DNA of 64,000 nt from Meconema thalassinum (taxonomy: Eukaryota; Arthropoda; Insecta; Orthoptera; Tettigoniidae): the NCBI GenBank assembly GCA_946902985.2, contig OX336395.1, positions 287,303,065-287,367,064 on the forward strand. Direction: 5' to 3'. The position numbers and the translations under genes are program-made. Shown in pieces: positions 34,021-43,594 of this stretch. The notes below the pieces were generated by a model. That model was not told the DNA's origin and did not search any database. It saw only the letters and a program-made list of their open reading frames with translations. Position 1 is the first letter of the stretch. Each line of letters begins with the position of its first letter.

Positions 34021-35024
34021 ACGCATGTCATAAGCATATAAAAAAGCAGAGGTAATGTTTTAAACCGATTACACTTGTCTCTTTTCAAATTATTACTTGG
34101 ATTACAAATACAAAGGTGGACTGGGTGTGATATGCAGTTAATGCTGCCTATCGCACACTAAACTGTAAGGAAGCCATATGTAGAGCTATATGTAGAGAAC
34201 TACCTAGCGATTTTATGAACTGGTATAGCTATGTCGGAAAAATGGTGCAGGATACAATCCAGCAACCATAATTCGTATCTTGTGGAACAGAGAAAATGCA
34301 CTTGTCCTTTGATGGATAACAAATGTGTGCAGACGAATGACCTACGCCTTAGCCTACCAAGGGGTTATAACCACGAGGAGGAGGTGTGATTTCTATATTT
34401 TATTGTTTAGAGACATGGCTTTTGTAACCAGTGGATTTAATTGATTTAGTATTTTGTAAATATTTATTTTTGTAATTGTAAATAGTTAATTTTTTGTAAA
34501 TAGTGGAAACCATTCATTTTTGTAATGGTAAATGTGAAATGTTTGACTAAAGTTTTTTGGGATCAGTGTGCATGTCAATGAAGTTTTTGGGGATAGATAG
34601 AGTGGTTGTGTGTTTGTTCTCAAAGACAGGCATAGTTGTGTGGATGTATGACTACACAGAAAGAGAGAGAGAGAGTGTGTGTGTAAAAACAGGCTTACCC
34701 GCAGTAGTAGTAGTAGCAGACCTCCATGTTTTGCATACACATAGACGGACTGTACCATCGCCATGGCCAAGCACTCACTTTAACACCATTTACAAAAACT
34801 TAAAATGAAAAAATCATGTTTCGCAAATATGAACTTTTGACATAAACAAATTAAATAAAAATGTGTAAACAACAAATTGGAAAATCCATGTTTCCATATC
34901 ATGAAATTCAAAAACTTTAAACTGACATTTAAAGAAATGTAAATGGAAAATTGACAAATTGCAATGTGTGAAATGTAAAAATGAACAAATGGCTATCATT
35001 ATTAAAAAAAACATGGTGCTGTAT

Positions 35025-35155
35025 GGTTGAGGTGTGAATCAAACCCTCTCTACTTATTTTGGACCACCCGAGACTGAGTATACTTGTTTTAGTCCTCATA
35101 CCACTTTTAAAATTCTGTGTTAAAGCTAGGAATTGAACCCAAGAGCTTGTAGGGG
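35025..35155 (+). repeat. Captured SINE tail in A left arm
   Basis: Matches the second half of the SINE at 13250-13370 (GGACCACCCGAGACTGAGTA, CTCATACCACTTTTAAAATT, GGAATTGAACCCAAGA). Present in all four arms of A and B, so it was captured before the two elements separated. Confidence 0.75.
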
Positions 35156-35156
35156 G

Positions 35157-35310
35157 AGACCAAGGTTAGAATATGTTAGTCTTGAATGTAGGGTGTGGTA
35201 GCTATATAGAGATGAAACGTTTAGCTTGGGACAGGGGGCATTGAGATCTGTGGCAAACCAGTCAAAAGACTAAAGACTCAAGCAACAACATGTAAGCTCA
35301 CCAAAATAAT
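35157..35310 (-). repeat. LINE-like fragment, A left arm only
   Basis: Reverse complement of 43595-43750. It includes TTTGACTGGTTTGCTGCAAA, CCCCTGTCCCGAGCTAATCG (right-arm sense) and CCTTGGTCTCCCCCTA. Both A arms have it; both B arms lack it (50384-50430, 62315-62360). Confidence 0.75.
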
Positions 35311-35561
35311 GTTGTGGAACGGTAAATGTTAGTCAACGAACAGTAATGCATTAACATGACACGATACCTAAGAGGTTTTCTAAAATTGTTTTAAAATGCC
35401 TTTAACCGTATATTTTTAAACCCCAAGTTCACAAGACTCATAACTGCAATGTTATGGTAAAACAAAATCTATATTTCAAAACAAGCAAGTGGTTTAATCA
35501 ATGTATACTGGGAAAAGTTTAGTAAGCACTCAAGTCCACAAGACTAATTACATTAGTAACT

Positions 35562-35647
35562 GTCAGGTTGGTCGAGTGGTGAAGGTGTTTAATTTAAGAT
35601 CAAATTTTCTGTACAAGGAAGCAAGGGTTCGAATCCCTTACCTGACA
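35562..35647 (+). tRNA. tRNA-Leu(UAA)-like, A left arm
   Basis: 86 nt that fold as a class II tRNA. Acceptor GTCAGGT pairs with ACCTGAC and has a discriminator A. The D-arm contains GTCGAGTGGTGAAGG and the anticodon arm TTTAA-TTTAAGA-TCAAA, with one A.C mismatch. A long variable arm and a T-arm with GGGTTCGAATCCC follow. The loop gives anticodon UAA. No oligo-T terminator follows closely, so expression is uncertain. It may be a gene carried by the element or a fossil. Confidence 0.6.
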
Positions 35648-35972
35648 TAACTATTGACTTAACATGGCTTGGCCACACTATTATTATGATACTCGGTACA
35701 CAAACCATAGACATAGTGTATTGTTTAAGGCACTCTCTTTATGAACATAGTCAGAGACTGTTGATGGTTAACAATTGCATTAATAGTGGGACATGGGGAT
35801 AGCAATTAAGAAAACTGCCAATACCCATACAATATTTTTATTCATTTAGTTTTTTTTACAATAGTTACAGACTGAATACAACTTTTTTTTATCTCTTTAC
35901 CATTGTTTGATATAGATTTGAAACACAACGCTTGTTGTAGATCCTTTTGTAACTTTCTCCAGATACTCTTGT

Positions 35973-36500
35973 TCATAAAAACTGGGGAAGCCGCAGTGGT
36001 TTTATCGACATTAAACCCTCATCCTCGTCTTTTTCACCAACATTATAAATAGTATCATCATAATTATTATAAACATTTTCACCATCATTATCATCATCAT
36101 CATCATCCTCAACATCACTTGAACTATCCAATTCCTTTTTTCCCTTTGCAAAAGGGACCTCTTGAAGAGTCTGTGTTGCTTTTGATAGTGTTAAGGGTTT
36201 TTTGAACGTTGACAACTGTCCTAACATGACTTTTTGAGGAGATGATAATTGCTTTTCAACAAACAATGCACTATCTTGAGCAGCATTATCATTTTCACGA
36301 ACTACATTTTTAGCATTTTCATGATTACCCACACTTAAGACCTTACCATTCTTACTTTTTAGATGACCTAGACATTTTGTTGTCCTTTGTTTTGAGCACA
36401 GCCAAAATACGATTCCATTCACATTTTGCCGCTTATAGTTATAGGAGTAGCCATGATACAGTGCACGTGGTTTGCCTTTATTGGTTATAGTATATTCCAT
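35973..36500 (-). CDS. FLYWCH-type zinc-finger ORF, A left arm
   Basis: 175 residues, the only uninterrupted copy of four in the window. Residues 1-65 fit a FLYWCH finger: YTITNKGKPRALYHGYSYNY, then FWLCSKQRTTKC (the W-x-C...C part) and GNHEN near 59-63 where the ligand histidines are expected; the second His appears to be Asn. The rest is low complexity and acidic, with SSSDVEDDDDDDNDGE at about 126-141. FLYWCH fingers are DNA- or protein-binding modules often linked to transposase-derived proteins. It reads outward from the cargo, at the inner edge of the arm. A role in binding the element's own ends is a guess. Confidence 0.65.
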   Translation of the reverse strand: MEYTITNKGKPRALYHGYSYNYKRQNVNGIVFWLCSKQRTTKCLGHLKSKNGKVLSVGNHENAKNVVRENDNAAQDSALFVEKQLSSPQKVMLGQLSTFKKPLTLSKATQTLQEVPFAKGKKELDSSSDVEDDDDDDNDGENVYNNYDDTIYNVGEKDEDEGLMSIKPLRLPQFL

Positions 36501-36597
36501 AGTATTAACTGACTTGTAAAGTTGATCTACCTACTACAAAGGTCGGAACAATTCTGGTGAAAGAGTGATTTTGTGTTGACGTTTTATATAGGATTTT

Positions 36598-36820
36598 GTT
36601 GATGGCTTTTGTTGGTGGCTTATGTTGATGGGTAATGTTGGTGGCTTATGTCGATGGCTTATGTTGATGGATTATGTTGGAGGCTTATGTCGGTGGCTTA
36701 TGTGGATGGCTTATGTTGGTTGCTTATGTCGGTGGCTTATGTTGATGGCTTATGTTGATGGCTTATGTTGGTGGCTTATATTAATGGCTTATGTTGGTGC
36801 CTTATGTTGATGGCTTAGCC
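36598..36820. repeat. 13-bp satellite, left array of element A
   Basis: About 17 tandem copies of GGCTTATGTTGAT / GGCTTATGTTGGT. The 62-residue ORF over it (MLMGNVGG...) is repeat-derived and not a gene. The mirror array is at 39495-39563 plus 41744-42275. Confidence 0.92.
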
Positions 36821-36829
36821 TTACCTAAC

Positions 36830-36871
36830 AAGGTGGCGGCCGTAGCATAACTTAACCTAGCCTAAACTAAC
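36830..36871. repeat. Single 42-bp AAGGTGGCGGC unit
   Basis: Matches the 31240-31345 tandem (GTAGCATAACTTAACCTAGCC). It marks the junction between the left satellite and the cargo. Confidence 0.75.
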
Positions 36872-36961
36872 AAATGGTGGTCTAGAATTGACAAAAAACA
36901 CTAGGGGGTGGGGGTAGTAAGAAATAAAACAGTAATGATTATTATTTAGCATGAAAGTTTT

Positions 36962-37205
36962 TTAAGTCGTTAAAACGTACAATACATTTATTGTTCGTAT
37001 GCCCTCATAAATTAGATATAGAGAATGTACACCACGATTTACATTCTCGAACACGCTTTCTGACAAATCATTAAACCGTGCATGAAGAAATGTCTGAAAA
37101 TTTTCACTAACACACACATAGTACACGTTCACTATACATTGTGTCCACTTTTTCAATGTTGATAATGCGGAATGGAGTATGCGTTGCTAATTCACTCAGC
37201 TTTTT
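36962..37205 (-). pseudogene. Small cargo ORF, unknown; possible OB-fold-like protein
   Basis: The minus strand reads LSELATHTPFRIINIEKVDT, then after a frameshift at about 37115 VSENFQTFLHARFNDLSESV and LYLIYEGIRTINVLYVL, ending in a stop at 36962. The order (PF.I..I..VdT.Y...V, then FLPaRF..L, then LyL.Y.G) resembles short proteins that I associate with viral or Polinton-like single-strand-binding genes, but this is memory and weak. The conserved-looking pattern across the frameshift suggests a gene that was once functional. It runs opposite to the PLA2 gene. Confidence 0.35.
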
Positions 37206-37416
37206 TCTCTCTAATCCGCTGGCTTTCCCCCAAGGCATTGAGAATATTTATTGTAGTAGCCTATAAACAAACAAAATAATCATGTCTATTACATTCTAGC
37301 GTATAAGTTACCAGAACCATTATAACATTTTATGCTTATAAAAAGCTCTTTATAATGATAAGAAAAGGCGCTTACCATAATGATGAATTATGTAAGTAAA
37401 CGTCTTTTGCTGCCTG

Positions 37417-37528
37417 ATACTCATACAACAGACAACAGACACGCGAGCACGTGACACATGCCGTGCATGCGTGGGATCATACGATTACGTCAGCGAAACA
37501 TGAACTCACTTGTCTGTTGTATGAGTAT
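37417..37528. promoter_or_regulatory. 19-bp perfect inverted repeat with CpG-rich spacer
   Basis: ATACTCATACAACAGACAA at 37417-37435 and its exact reverse complement at 37510-37528. The 74-nt spacer is GC-rich for this window and contains GCACGTGAC (E-box-like), TGCCGTGCATGCGT and ATTACGTCAGC (CRE-like). It lies between the two divergent cargo ORF groups, so a shared promoter or replication structure is plausible but unproven. Confidence 0.55.
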
Positions 37529-37732
37529 GGGATGTCCGTCAATGCAAACACTCATGGACCGCTGTCCCTGTGGCAACATAACCCATAAAGCCTTAGTCCT
37601 AGTGTGGCATCTCTTTCATTGGTTAAACCAATGCCTGCTGGGAGTTGTTGAATAAAATTAAAACTCAATGTTCACCCGTGGATGCCATCAGTGAGATTTC
37701 TACAAGCGCCGTGTAAACATCAACGTAATACC

Positions 37733-38403
37733 ATGGAGAGAGGAGATGCTACTGATAAAGCGATTGGGAAATTCTTTGTGTGCAAAAAGAAACTAGATAG
37801 TTTTACCAAAGGGGAATTATTGGCGCTCCCCAAGTCGTTCATTTATTATGTGTCAGCCAATGCTGTAAAAGAAATTTGACAACATGTACCAAAATCATGG
37901 ACTCTAGACCCTGTGTTGAGTGAATTGCAACCATGTATGGATTACGATCACCATAAGTAAGTGGCAGTGGCAAAAATATCCTCTATGCGACAGTGTGCTA
38001 CTTGCCAGCTGGTGAAACTCTATCACGGTTATAAAAGTCCGTGTAAGATAGTTTTACAAAAGAGGAATTATTGGCGCTCCCCAAGTCGTTCATTTATTAT
38101 GTGGCAGCCAATGCCGTAAAAGAAATTTGACAACATGTACCAAAATCATGGACTCAAGACCCTGTGTTGAGTGAATTGCAACCATGTACGGATTACGATA
38201 ACCATAAGCAAGTGGTCATGGCAAAAATACCCTCTATGCGACAGTGTGCTACTTGCCAGCTGGTGAAACTGTATCACGGTCATAAAAGTCCATGTAAAGA
38301 CTTTGCTTCCTTATTCCACGAGTGTGATGGCGAGAAAAAGCAACAACAACAAGCATCGTCCACAGAGGAGGATGAAGATCAAACCTTTTCACCATCAATG
38401 TAA
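37733..38403 (+). pseudogene. Cargo ORF 1, unknown, with internal 251-bp duplication
   Basis: From ATG at 37733 the frame reads MERGDATDKAIGKFFVCKKK and on to YYVSANAVKEI, then TGA at 37877. Bases about 37795-38045 are tandemly repeated as 38046-38300. The second copy has the same TGA (38128), after which the frame is open to 38403: QHVPKSW, LSELQPC, MRQCATCQLVKLYHGH, ending with an acidic Gln/Glu-rich tail (QQQQASSTEEDEDQ). The TGA therefore predates the duplication. A CGA-to-TGA change is the simplest cause. No known domain; the CxxC may bind metal. Its end overlaps the PLA2 ORF by 77 nt in another frame, a virus-like arrangement. Confidence 0.5.
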
Positions 38404-38755
38404 AAGGATATATCAAACTTGTACTGGCCATGGCCTCATAAACAAAGTCAATCAATACTTGCCTTTCAAAATTCATCTACCTGGTTATCGTTTTTGTGGC
38501 CTTGGAACACATCTTGAAAAACGTTTGCAGCGTGGTGATGTTCCTATAAATCTTTTGATTCAAGCATGCAAAGAACATAACCTTTCGTATTGCCATAGTC
38601 ATCCTGCTTTAAGACGTGTGGTGGGTAAAGTGTTGTTGAAAAAAGCTTAACAACGTTTGGCATCTTGTGATGCCTCAGTGGGAGAGAGGTTGGCAGCCTT
38701 GATTGTGATGTGTGTTATGAAAGGAAAGTTAATGATGTGTGGACATAAACATTGA
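38327..38755 (+). pseudogene. Parvovirus-VP1-type phospholipase A2 domain, decayed
   Basis: 107 residues from ATG 38327 to TAA 38648; the frame stays open for 34 more codons to 38755. A basic N-terminus (about 1-30) precedes LPFKIHLPGYRFCGLGTHL (46-63), the calcium-loop region, and RGDVPINLL...CKEHNLSY (69-88), the catalytic helix. In active VP1-type PLA2 the loop is YCGPG or YLGPG and the helix has HDxxY; here Pro is Leu (59), and the Asp after the catalytic His84 is Asn (85), so activity is doubtful. Such domains help parvoviruses leave endosomes and are also reported in adintovirus- or Polinton-like elements. No capsid sequence follows. ORF 1 overlaps its start. Confidence 0.8.
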
Positions 38756-38879
38756 GGATTTGATATTTCTTTGTCTTCTACTTTTTGTAAAGCGCTATTA
38801 GCCATAAAATAAAAACAAGATTTTTTCCCAGAGCCTGATGTTTCTTTTTAATTAAAAAATGGTGATAATTATTTGCTGA

Positions 38880-39205
38880 TGTTTTCATTTTCACATTTCA
38901 CACACATTTGTTATTTGTCATTTTCCATTTTCCACTTTAAATAAATGTTAGTTTAAAGTTTTTCAATTTCATGATATGGAAACATGGATTCTTCTATTTT
39001 GTTGTTAACACATTTGTCAATTTCCACTTTGCATTTTTTTTGAATGCCTGTTTAAAATTTTTGAAATTTGTTGATATGGAAACATGAATATTTCATTTTT
39101 CTTTGGTTATACATTTATTTAAATTGTTTATATGTTGAAAGATGATATTTCTAAAACAAGATTTTTCATTCTACTTTTTTGTAAACGGTAGTAATGTGAG
39201 TGCTT
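38880..39205. repeat. Arm-derived segments inside the cargo
   Basis: Two partial tandem copies (38880-38995, 38995-39085) and an outer piece (39160-39205) match the arm sequence at 43930-44155. Shared features are TTTTCACATTTCACACA, ATGATATGGAAACATGGAT and AATGTGAGTGCTTAACCATG. The arm sequence was copied into the interior. Confidence 0.7.
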
Positions 39206-39209
39206 AACC

Positions 39210-39326
39210 ATGACTGCAATGCATGATACTTTGAAACATTTTACTTCTCATTATAAACATCAACTGTATTACGCTCCAAAACCTCAGCAGTTGGCTAGCA
39301 GTTGTCAAGGAATCAGGATTTTTTAA
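39210..39326 (+). CDS. Very small cargo ORF, unknown
   Basis: 38 codons from ATG 39210 (MTAMHDTLKHFTSHYKHQLY...) to TAA. No domain. It could be the start of a longer lost gene because the sequence beyond it reaches the right satellite within 170 bp. Weak support. Confidence 0.2.
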   Translation: MTAMHDTLKHFTSHYKHQLYYAPKPQQLASSCQGIRIF

Positions 39327-39494
39327 AATCTCCTATGATTCATTCTTAAGGCTTGAAGATTGAGTGTATGTTACATCTTCATTATCACTTTATCCTCATT
39401 ACAATGCACAGGTATCCCACAAGCGTCAACTACAAATACCTACACTCCGCCTCTCCAAAAGTGATACAATCGTCATCACCATCATCATTAATCA

Positions 39495-39563
39495 TTAAGA
39501 GCCATCAACATAAGCCACCAACATAAACCATCAACAAAAGCCATCAACATAAGTCACCAACAT
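39495..39563. repeat. 13-bp satellite, right array, part 1
   Basis: CATCAACATAAGCCACCAA-type repeats, reverse complement of the left array, cut by the LINE insertion at 39564. Confidence 0.85.
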
Positions 39564-41743
39564 CATCATCGTCGGCTTTAACTCGAATCCGAGTATGAAT
39601 CTTCTTCCTTCAGTCCAGTTTGTGGATGTGTTTTCGGTGACTAAAGAGTCCAATCCTGGCATGGAACAAGCGACCACACAAGTCACATAGTATGCTGGAG
39701 GAGGACGTAGTTGGGCTGCTCGAAGTTTCCTAGCTTGACGCTTGGCCTCTTCATGTGTGCGTCGATCCCTTTCAAACGCCTTTACAGTATCCGAGATGGT
39801 ACGGCGCCAAGTTGAGCGGTCTTCAGCCAGCATGTCCCAGGTTTGTGAATCAAGACCTGTCAATTTCAGGGTCTGCTTAAATTGCTCCTTGTAGCGCCTC
39901 TTAGGACCACCATGAGGCCTGGTGTCATAGCATAACTCACCATATAGCATCTGAGGAGGTAATCTCACATCATCCATCCGATGGACACGAACAATCCATC
40001 TAAATTGGTGACCTATTATGGATGATTCTATGCTGTTGATTTGAGCCTTTTCCAATATTGGTAATGCGGTCTTCCCATTTAATCCTCAGGATTGATCGAA
40101 GTTTTTGTTGGTGGAAACGCTCAAGCTTCCTGAGATCACGTCGGTAAAGGGTCCACGTTTCACAGCCATACAACAATGTAGAAATGACTACTGCTTTGTA
40201 CACCATAAGCTTTGTACTCATGGACAGATCTTTATTCATGAAGACCCGGTGCGCTAATCGTTCATATGCTGCCTGGGCTGCACCAATTCTCTTATCCACA
40301 TCCTGCTCACAGGTACAGCTCACAGAAATGGTACTGCCTAGGTACGAGAAGTGGTCTACCTGTTCTAATGGCAAATTTTAGAAGGAGATATTGAACTGAG
40401 GAAGAGGTGTGCCTGGTAAAGGTTGTGCCAAGACTTTAGTCTTATTGACATTTATGGTAAGACCTAACGATCACATGCACTTTTGTAACAATTAACTGAC
40501 TCTTGCAGCTCTTCTGGTGTGAGAGTTAGCGACGCAGCATCATCTGCATACAACATGTTAGTAACCTTAGTAACCTGAGTTTTCCTCAAGGAGCGGAGAC
40601 GAGTTAGGTTGAAAAGCCCTCCATCAAAACGATACTTGTCCTCCACACCTGGGATGTTTGTGGGTGAACCATTAAGCATTGCAGCCAAGTACAGCGCGAA
40701 AAGCGTTGGAGCCAGTACACATCCTTGTTTCAATCCATGGGTAATAGGAAATGCATCGGACATCTTAATCTGATGGCAAACCTGACCTGTCATGCCATCA
40801 TGGAGAGCCTTGATTAGATCTAAAAATCGCTGAGGACAACCAAACCGCTTCGGCACCGCCCACATGGTTGGTCTTGGAACCGAATCAAATGCCTTTTCCA
40901 AGTCATAAAAGACTAAGAAGAGTGGATTCCGTTGTTCTCTACATTTTTCTTGTAGCTGTCTCACACTGAAAACCAAGTCAATTGTGCTTTTGGAAGCTCT
41001 AAATCCACATTGTGACTCTGGGAGGATCTCCTCAGAGATAACCTTGAGGCGGTTATGTAGAATTCTTGCAAGAATCTTCCCCACAATTGATAGCAGTGAC
41101 ATACCACGGTAGTTGCCACAAACACTGCGATCACCCTTTTTAAAGATAGTGACGATAGTGGCATTCTTTAGGTCTCCAGGTACCTTTCTTGATTCCCATA
41201 TTCTGAGGATAAGGGTGAAAATCCTTGTTTTGAGTGAACGACCTCTGGCTTGAATTAGTTCCAGAGGGATGTTATCTGGGCCAGGTGATTTTCTGGGTTT
41301 AAATTGGGTGAGAGCTGCACTGAAATCATGATAAGTAGGAGGTACTGCCAACCACAGTTGTTCAGGTTGTTGCGGCACATCACAAAGGAAGTCTTCAGCA
41401 GCTGCTGATGGACGATTTAGGAGAATGGAGAAGTGCTCCTTCCAGCGTTCCAAGATTTCTTGACTATCAGTAAAGGTAGTAGAATTATCAGCGCTTTTCA
41501 GTGTACCTGATGATGAGCGAGATGGTCCGTATATTTCCTTGAGTACTGCATAGAAGTTCCTCAAGTCTCGAGCATCCGATAGTCTCTGCAGTTCCTGAGC
41601 CTTCTGTTGCCACCAAGTATTTTTAATCTGCCTTATCTGCGTCTGGCATATACTCTTGAGTTCCAGTAATTTATCTCTCTTTGTGTTGGAAGTTGGGTTT
41701 TGAAGATGGGCCAGATAGGCATTCCTTTTGGCTTTGATGAGAG
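39564..41743 (-). mobile_element. 5'-truncated LINE inserted in the satellite
   Basis: Bounded on both sides by AGTCACCAACAT (39552-39563 and 41744-41755), a 12-bp duplication compatible with target-primed insertion, though the satellite itself contains similar words. The 3' end (low coordinates) terminates in GATGATGATG-like repeats, as in some RTE-like LINEs. The 5' part including the endonuclease is missing. It codes for the reverse transcriptase and C-terminal region only. Confidence 0.85.
39570..41743 (-). pseudogene. LINE reverse transcriptase, frameshifted
   Basis: An open frame of 447 codons (41807-40464; its first 21 or so residues are satellite) holds the reverse transcriptase. Residues 174-181 read SPGPDNIP, 223-240 KKGDRSVCGNYRGMSLLS, 301-308 YDLEKAFD, 358-367 GLKQGCVLAP and 420-423 YADD, so all catalytic aspartates are kept. 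A frameshift at about 40463 leads to a stop; coding resumes at 40374-40000 (HFSYLGSTIS, VLLYGCETWTL-like, KLERFHQQKLRSI) and 40055-39570 (GHQFRWIVRVHRM, GGPKRRYKEQFKQTL, DRSTWRR). The N-terminal endonuclease is absent. The clade is probably RTE-like or a relative; not resolved. Confidence 0.92.
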
Positions 41744-42275
41744 AGTCACCAACATATGTCATCAACATAATCCACCACCATAAGCCACTAACATAATCCA
41801 CCAACATAAGCCATCAACGTAAGCCACCACCATAAGCCACCAATATAAGCCATGAACCTAAGCCACCAATATAAGCCATCAACCTAAGCCACCAACCTAA
41901 GACATTTACCTAAGCCATTACCATAAACCATCAACATAGGCCACCACCATAAGCCAACAACATATGTCATCAACATAAGCCACCAACATAAGCTATCAAC
42001 ATAAGTCGCCAACATATGGCATCAACATAAGCTACCACCATAAGCCACTTGCATAAGCCACCAAAATAAGCCATCAACATAAGCCACCACCGTAAGCCAC
42101 CAACATAAGCCATCAACCTAAGCCACCAGCCTAAGACATTAACCTAAGCCATTAATATAAACCATCAACATAGGCCACCAACATAAACCATCAATATATG
42201 CCACCAAAATAAACCAACAACATATGTCATCAACATAAGCCACCCACTTAAGCCAACCACATAAGCCACCAACAT
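41744..42275. repeat. 13-bp satellite, right array, part 2
   Basis: About 40 copies of CCATCAACATAAG / CCACCAACATAAG, more than twice the length of the left array. Confidence 0.92.
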
Positions 42276-42370
42276 CATCCTGCATAAAACGTCAACACAA
42301 CATCATTCTTTCACCACAAGTGTTCAGACCTTTGTAGTAGGCGGATCGACTATACAAGTTAGTGGCTACT

Positions 42371-42920
42371 ATGGAATTTACTATAACCAATAAAGGTAAA
42401 CCATGTGCCCTGTATCATGGCTACTCTTATAACTATAAGCGAGAAAATGCGAATGGCATCATATTTTGGCAGTGCTCAAAACAAAGAACAACAAAATGTC
42501 AAGGTCATCAAAAAGTAAACATGGTGAGGTCTTAAGTGTGGGTACTCATCAATGTGGTATACCAAATGAAACACCGTTAGTGTTAACAAAACATGATCAA
42601 AAGAACAAGAAAAAGCAAGCCCAACAAAAACATAGTGTTACTCAACATAGTGACTTCTTTGTGAAAAAACATTTATCTCCTCAAAAAGTTATGTATCACT
42701 ATCAAAAGCAACACAGACTCTTCATGAGGTCCCTTTTGAAAAGGAAAAAAAGGAATTGGATAGTTCTAGTGATGTTGAGGATGATGATGATGATGATGAT
42801 AATGATGGTGACAATGACTATAATATTATGATGGTAATATATATAATGATGATGATGATGCAAAAGAAGAGGATGAGGGTTTAATGTCTATAAACCATTG
42901 TGGCTTCCCCAGTTTTTAAG
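42371..42920 (+). pseudogene. FLYWCH-type ORF, A right arm, frameshifted
   Basis: Inverted copy of 35973-36500. ATG at 42371 starts EFTITNKGKPCALYHGYSYNY and FWQCSKQRTTKCQGH; a deletion then shifts to the frame at 42466-42831 (GEVLSVGTHQCG). The acidic run is expanded at the DNA level by (ATG)n. It cannot give the full product, leaving the left copy as the only intact one. Confidence 0.75.
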
Positions 42921-43248
42921 AACAAGAGTACCTGGAGAAAGTTATAAAAGGATGTACAACAAGCGTTGTGTTTAAAATCTATATCAAACAATGGTAAAGA
43001 GATAAAAAGTTGTATTCAGTGTGTAACTATTGTTTTAAAAAACTAAATGAATAAAAATATTGTATGGGTATTGGCTGTTTTTCTTAATTGATATCCCCAT
43101 GTCCCACTATTAATGCAATTGTTAACCATCAACAGTCTCTGACTATGTTCATAAAGAGAGTGGCCTTTGACAATACACTCTGTCTATGGTTTGTGTACCA
43201 AATATCATAATAATACAGTGTGGCCAAGCCATGTTAAGTCAATAGTTA

Positions 43249-43334
43249 TGTCAGGTAAGGGATTCGAACCCTTGCTTCCTTGTACAGAAAATTTCATGTT
43301 AAGTTAAACACCTTCACCACTCGACCAACCTGAC
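43249..43334 (-). tRNA. tRNA-Leu(UAA)-like, A right arm
   Basis: Reverse-strand partner of 35562-35647. Acceptor GTCAGGT/ACCTGAC is intact, box A is TGGTCGAGTGG and box B GGTTCGAATCC. The anticodon arm reads TTTAA-CTTAACA-TGAAA with anticodon UAA. The stem has one mismatch, as in the left copy. Confidence 0.6.
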
Positions 43335-43594
43335 AGTTACTAATTTAATTAGTCTTGTGGACTTGAGTGTTTACAAAACTTTTCCCAGTATACATTGATT
43401 AAACCACTTGCTTGTTTTGAAATATAGATTTTGTTTTGTTTTACCCTAACATTGCAGTTATGAGTCTTGTGAACTTGGTGTTTAATATACGGTTAAAGGC
43501 ATTTTAAAATAATTTTAGAAAAGCTCTTAGGTTCGTGTCATGTTAATGCATTACTGTTCGTTGACTAACATTTACCGTTACACAACATTATATT

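Noticed and set aside
34486..34808. ORFs on both strands over the GA/GT tract
   Set aside because: They overlap a microsatellite in the arm and are not conserved between the four arms.
36622..36810. 62-residue Leu/Met/Trp-rich ORF resembling a membrane protein
   Set aside because: It is the translation of the 13-bp satellite and changes with each array.
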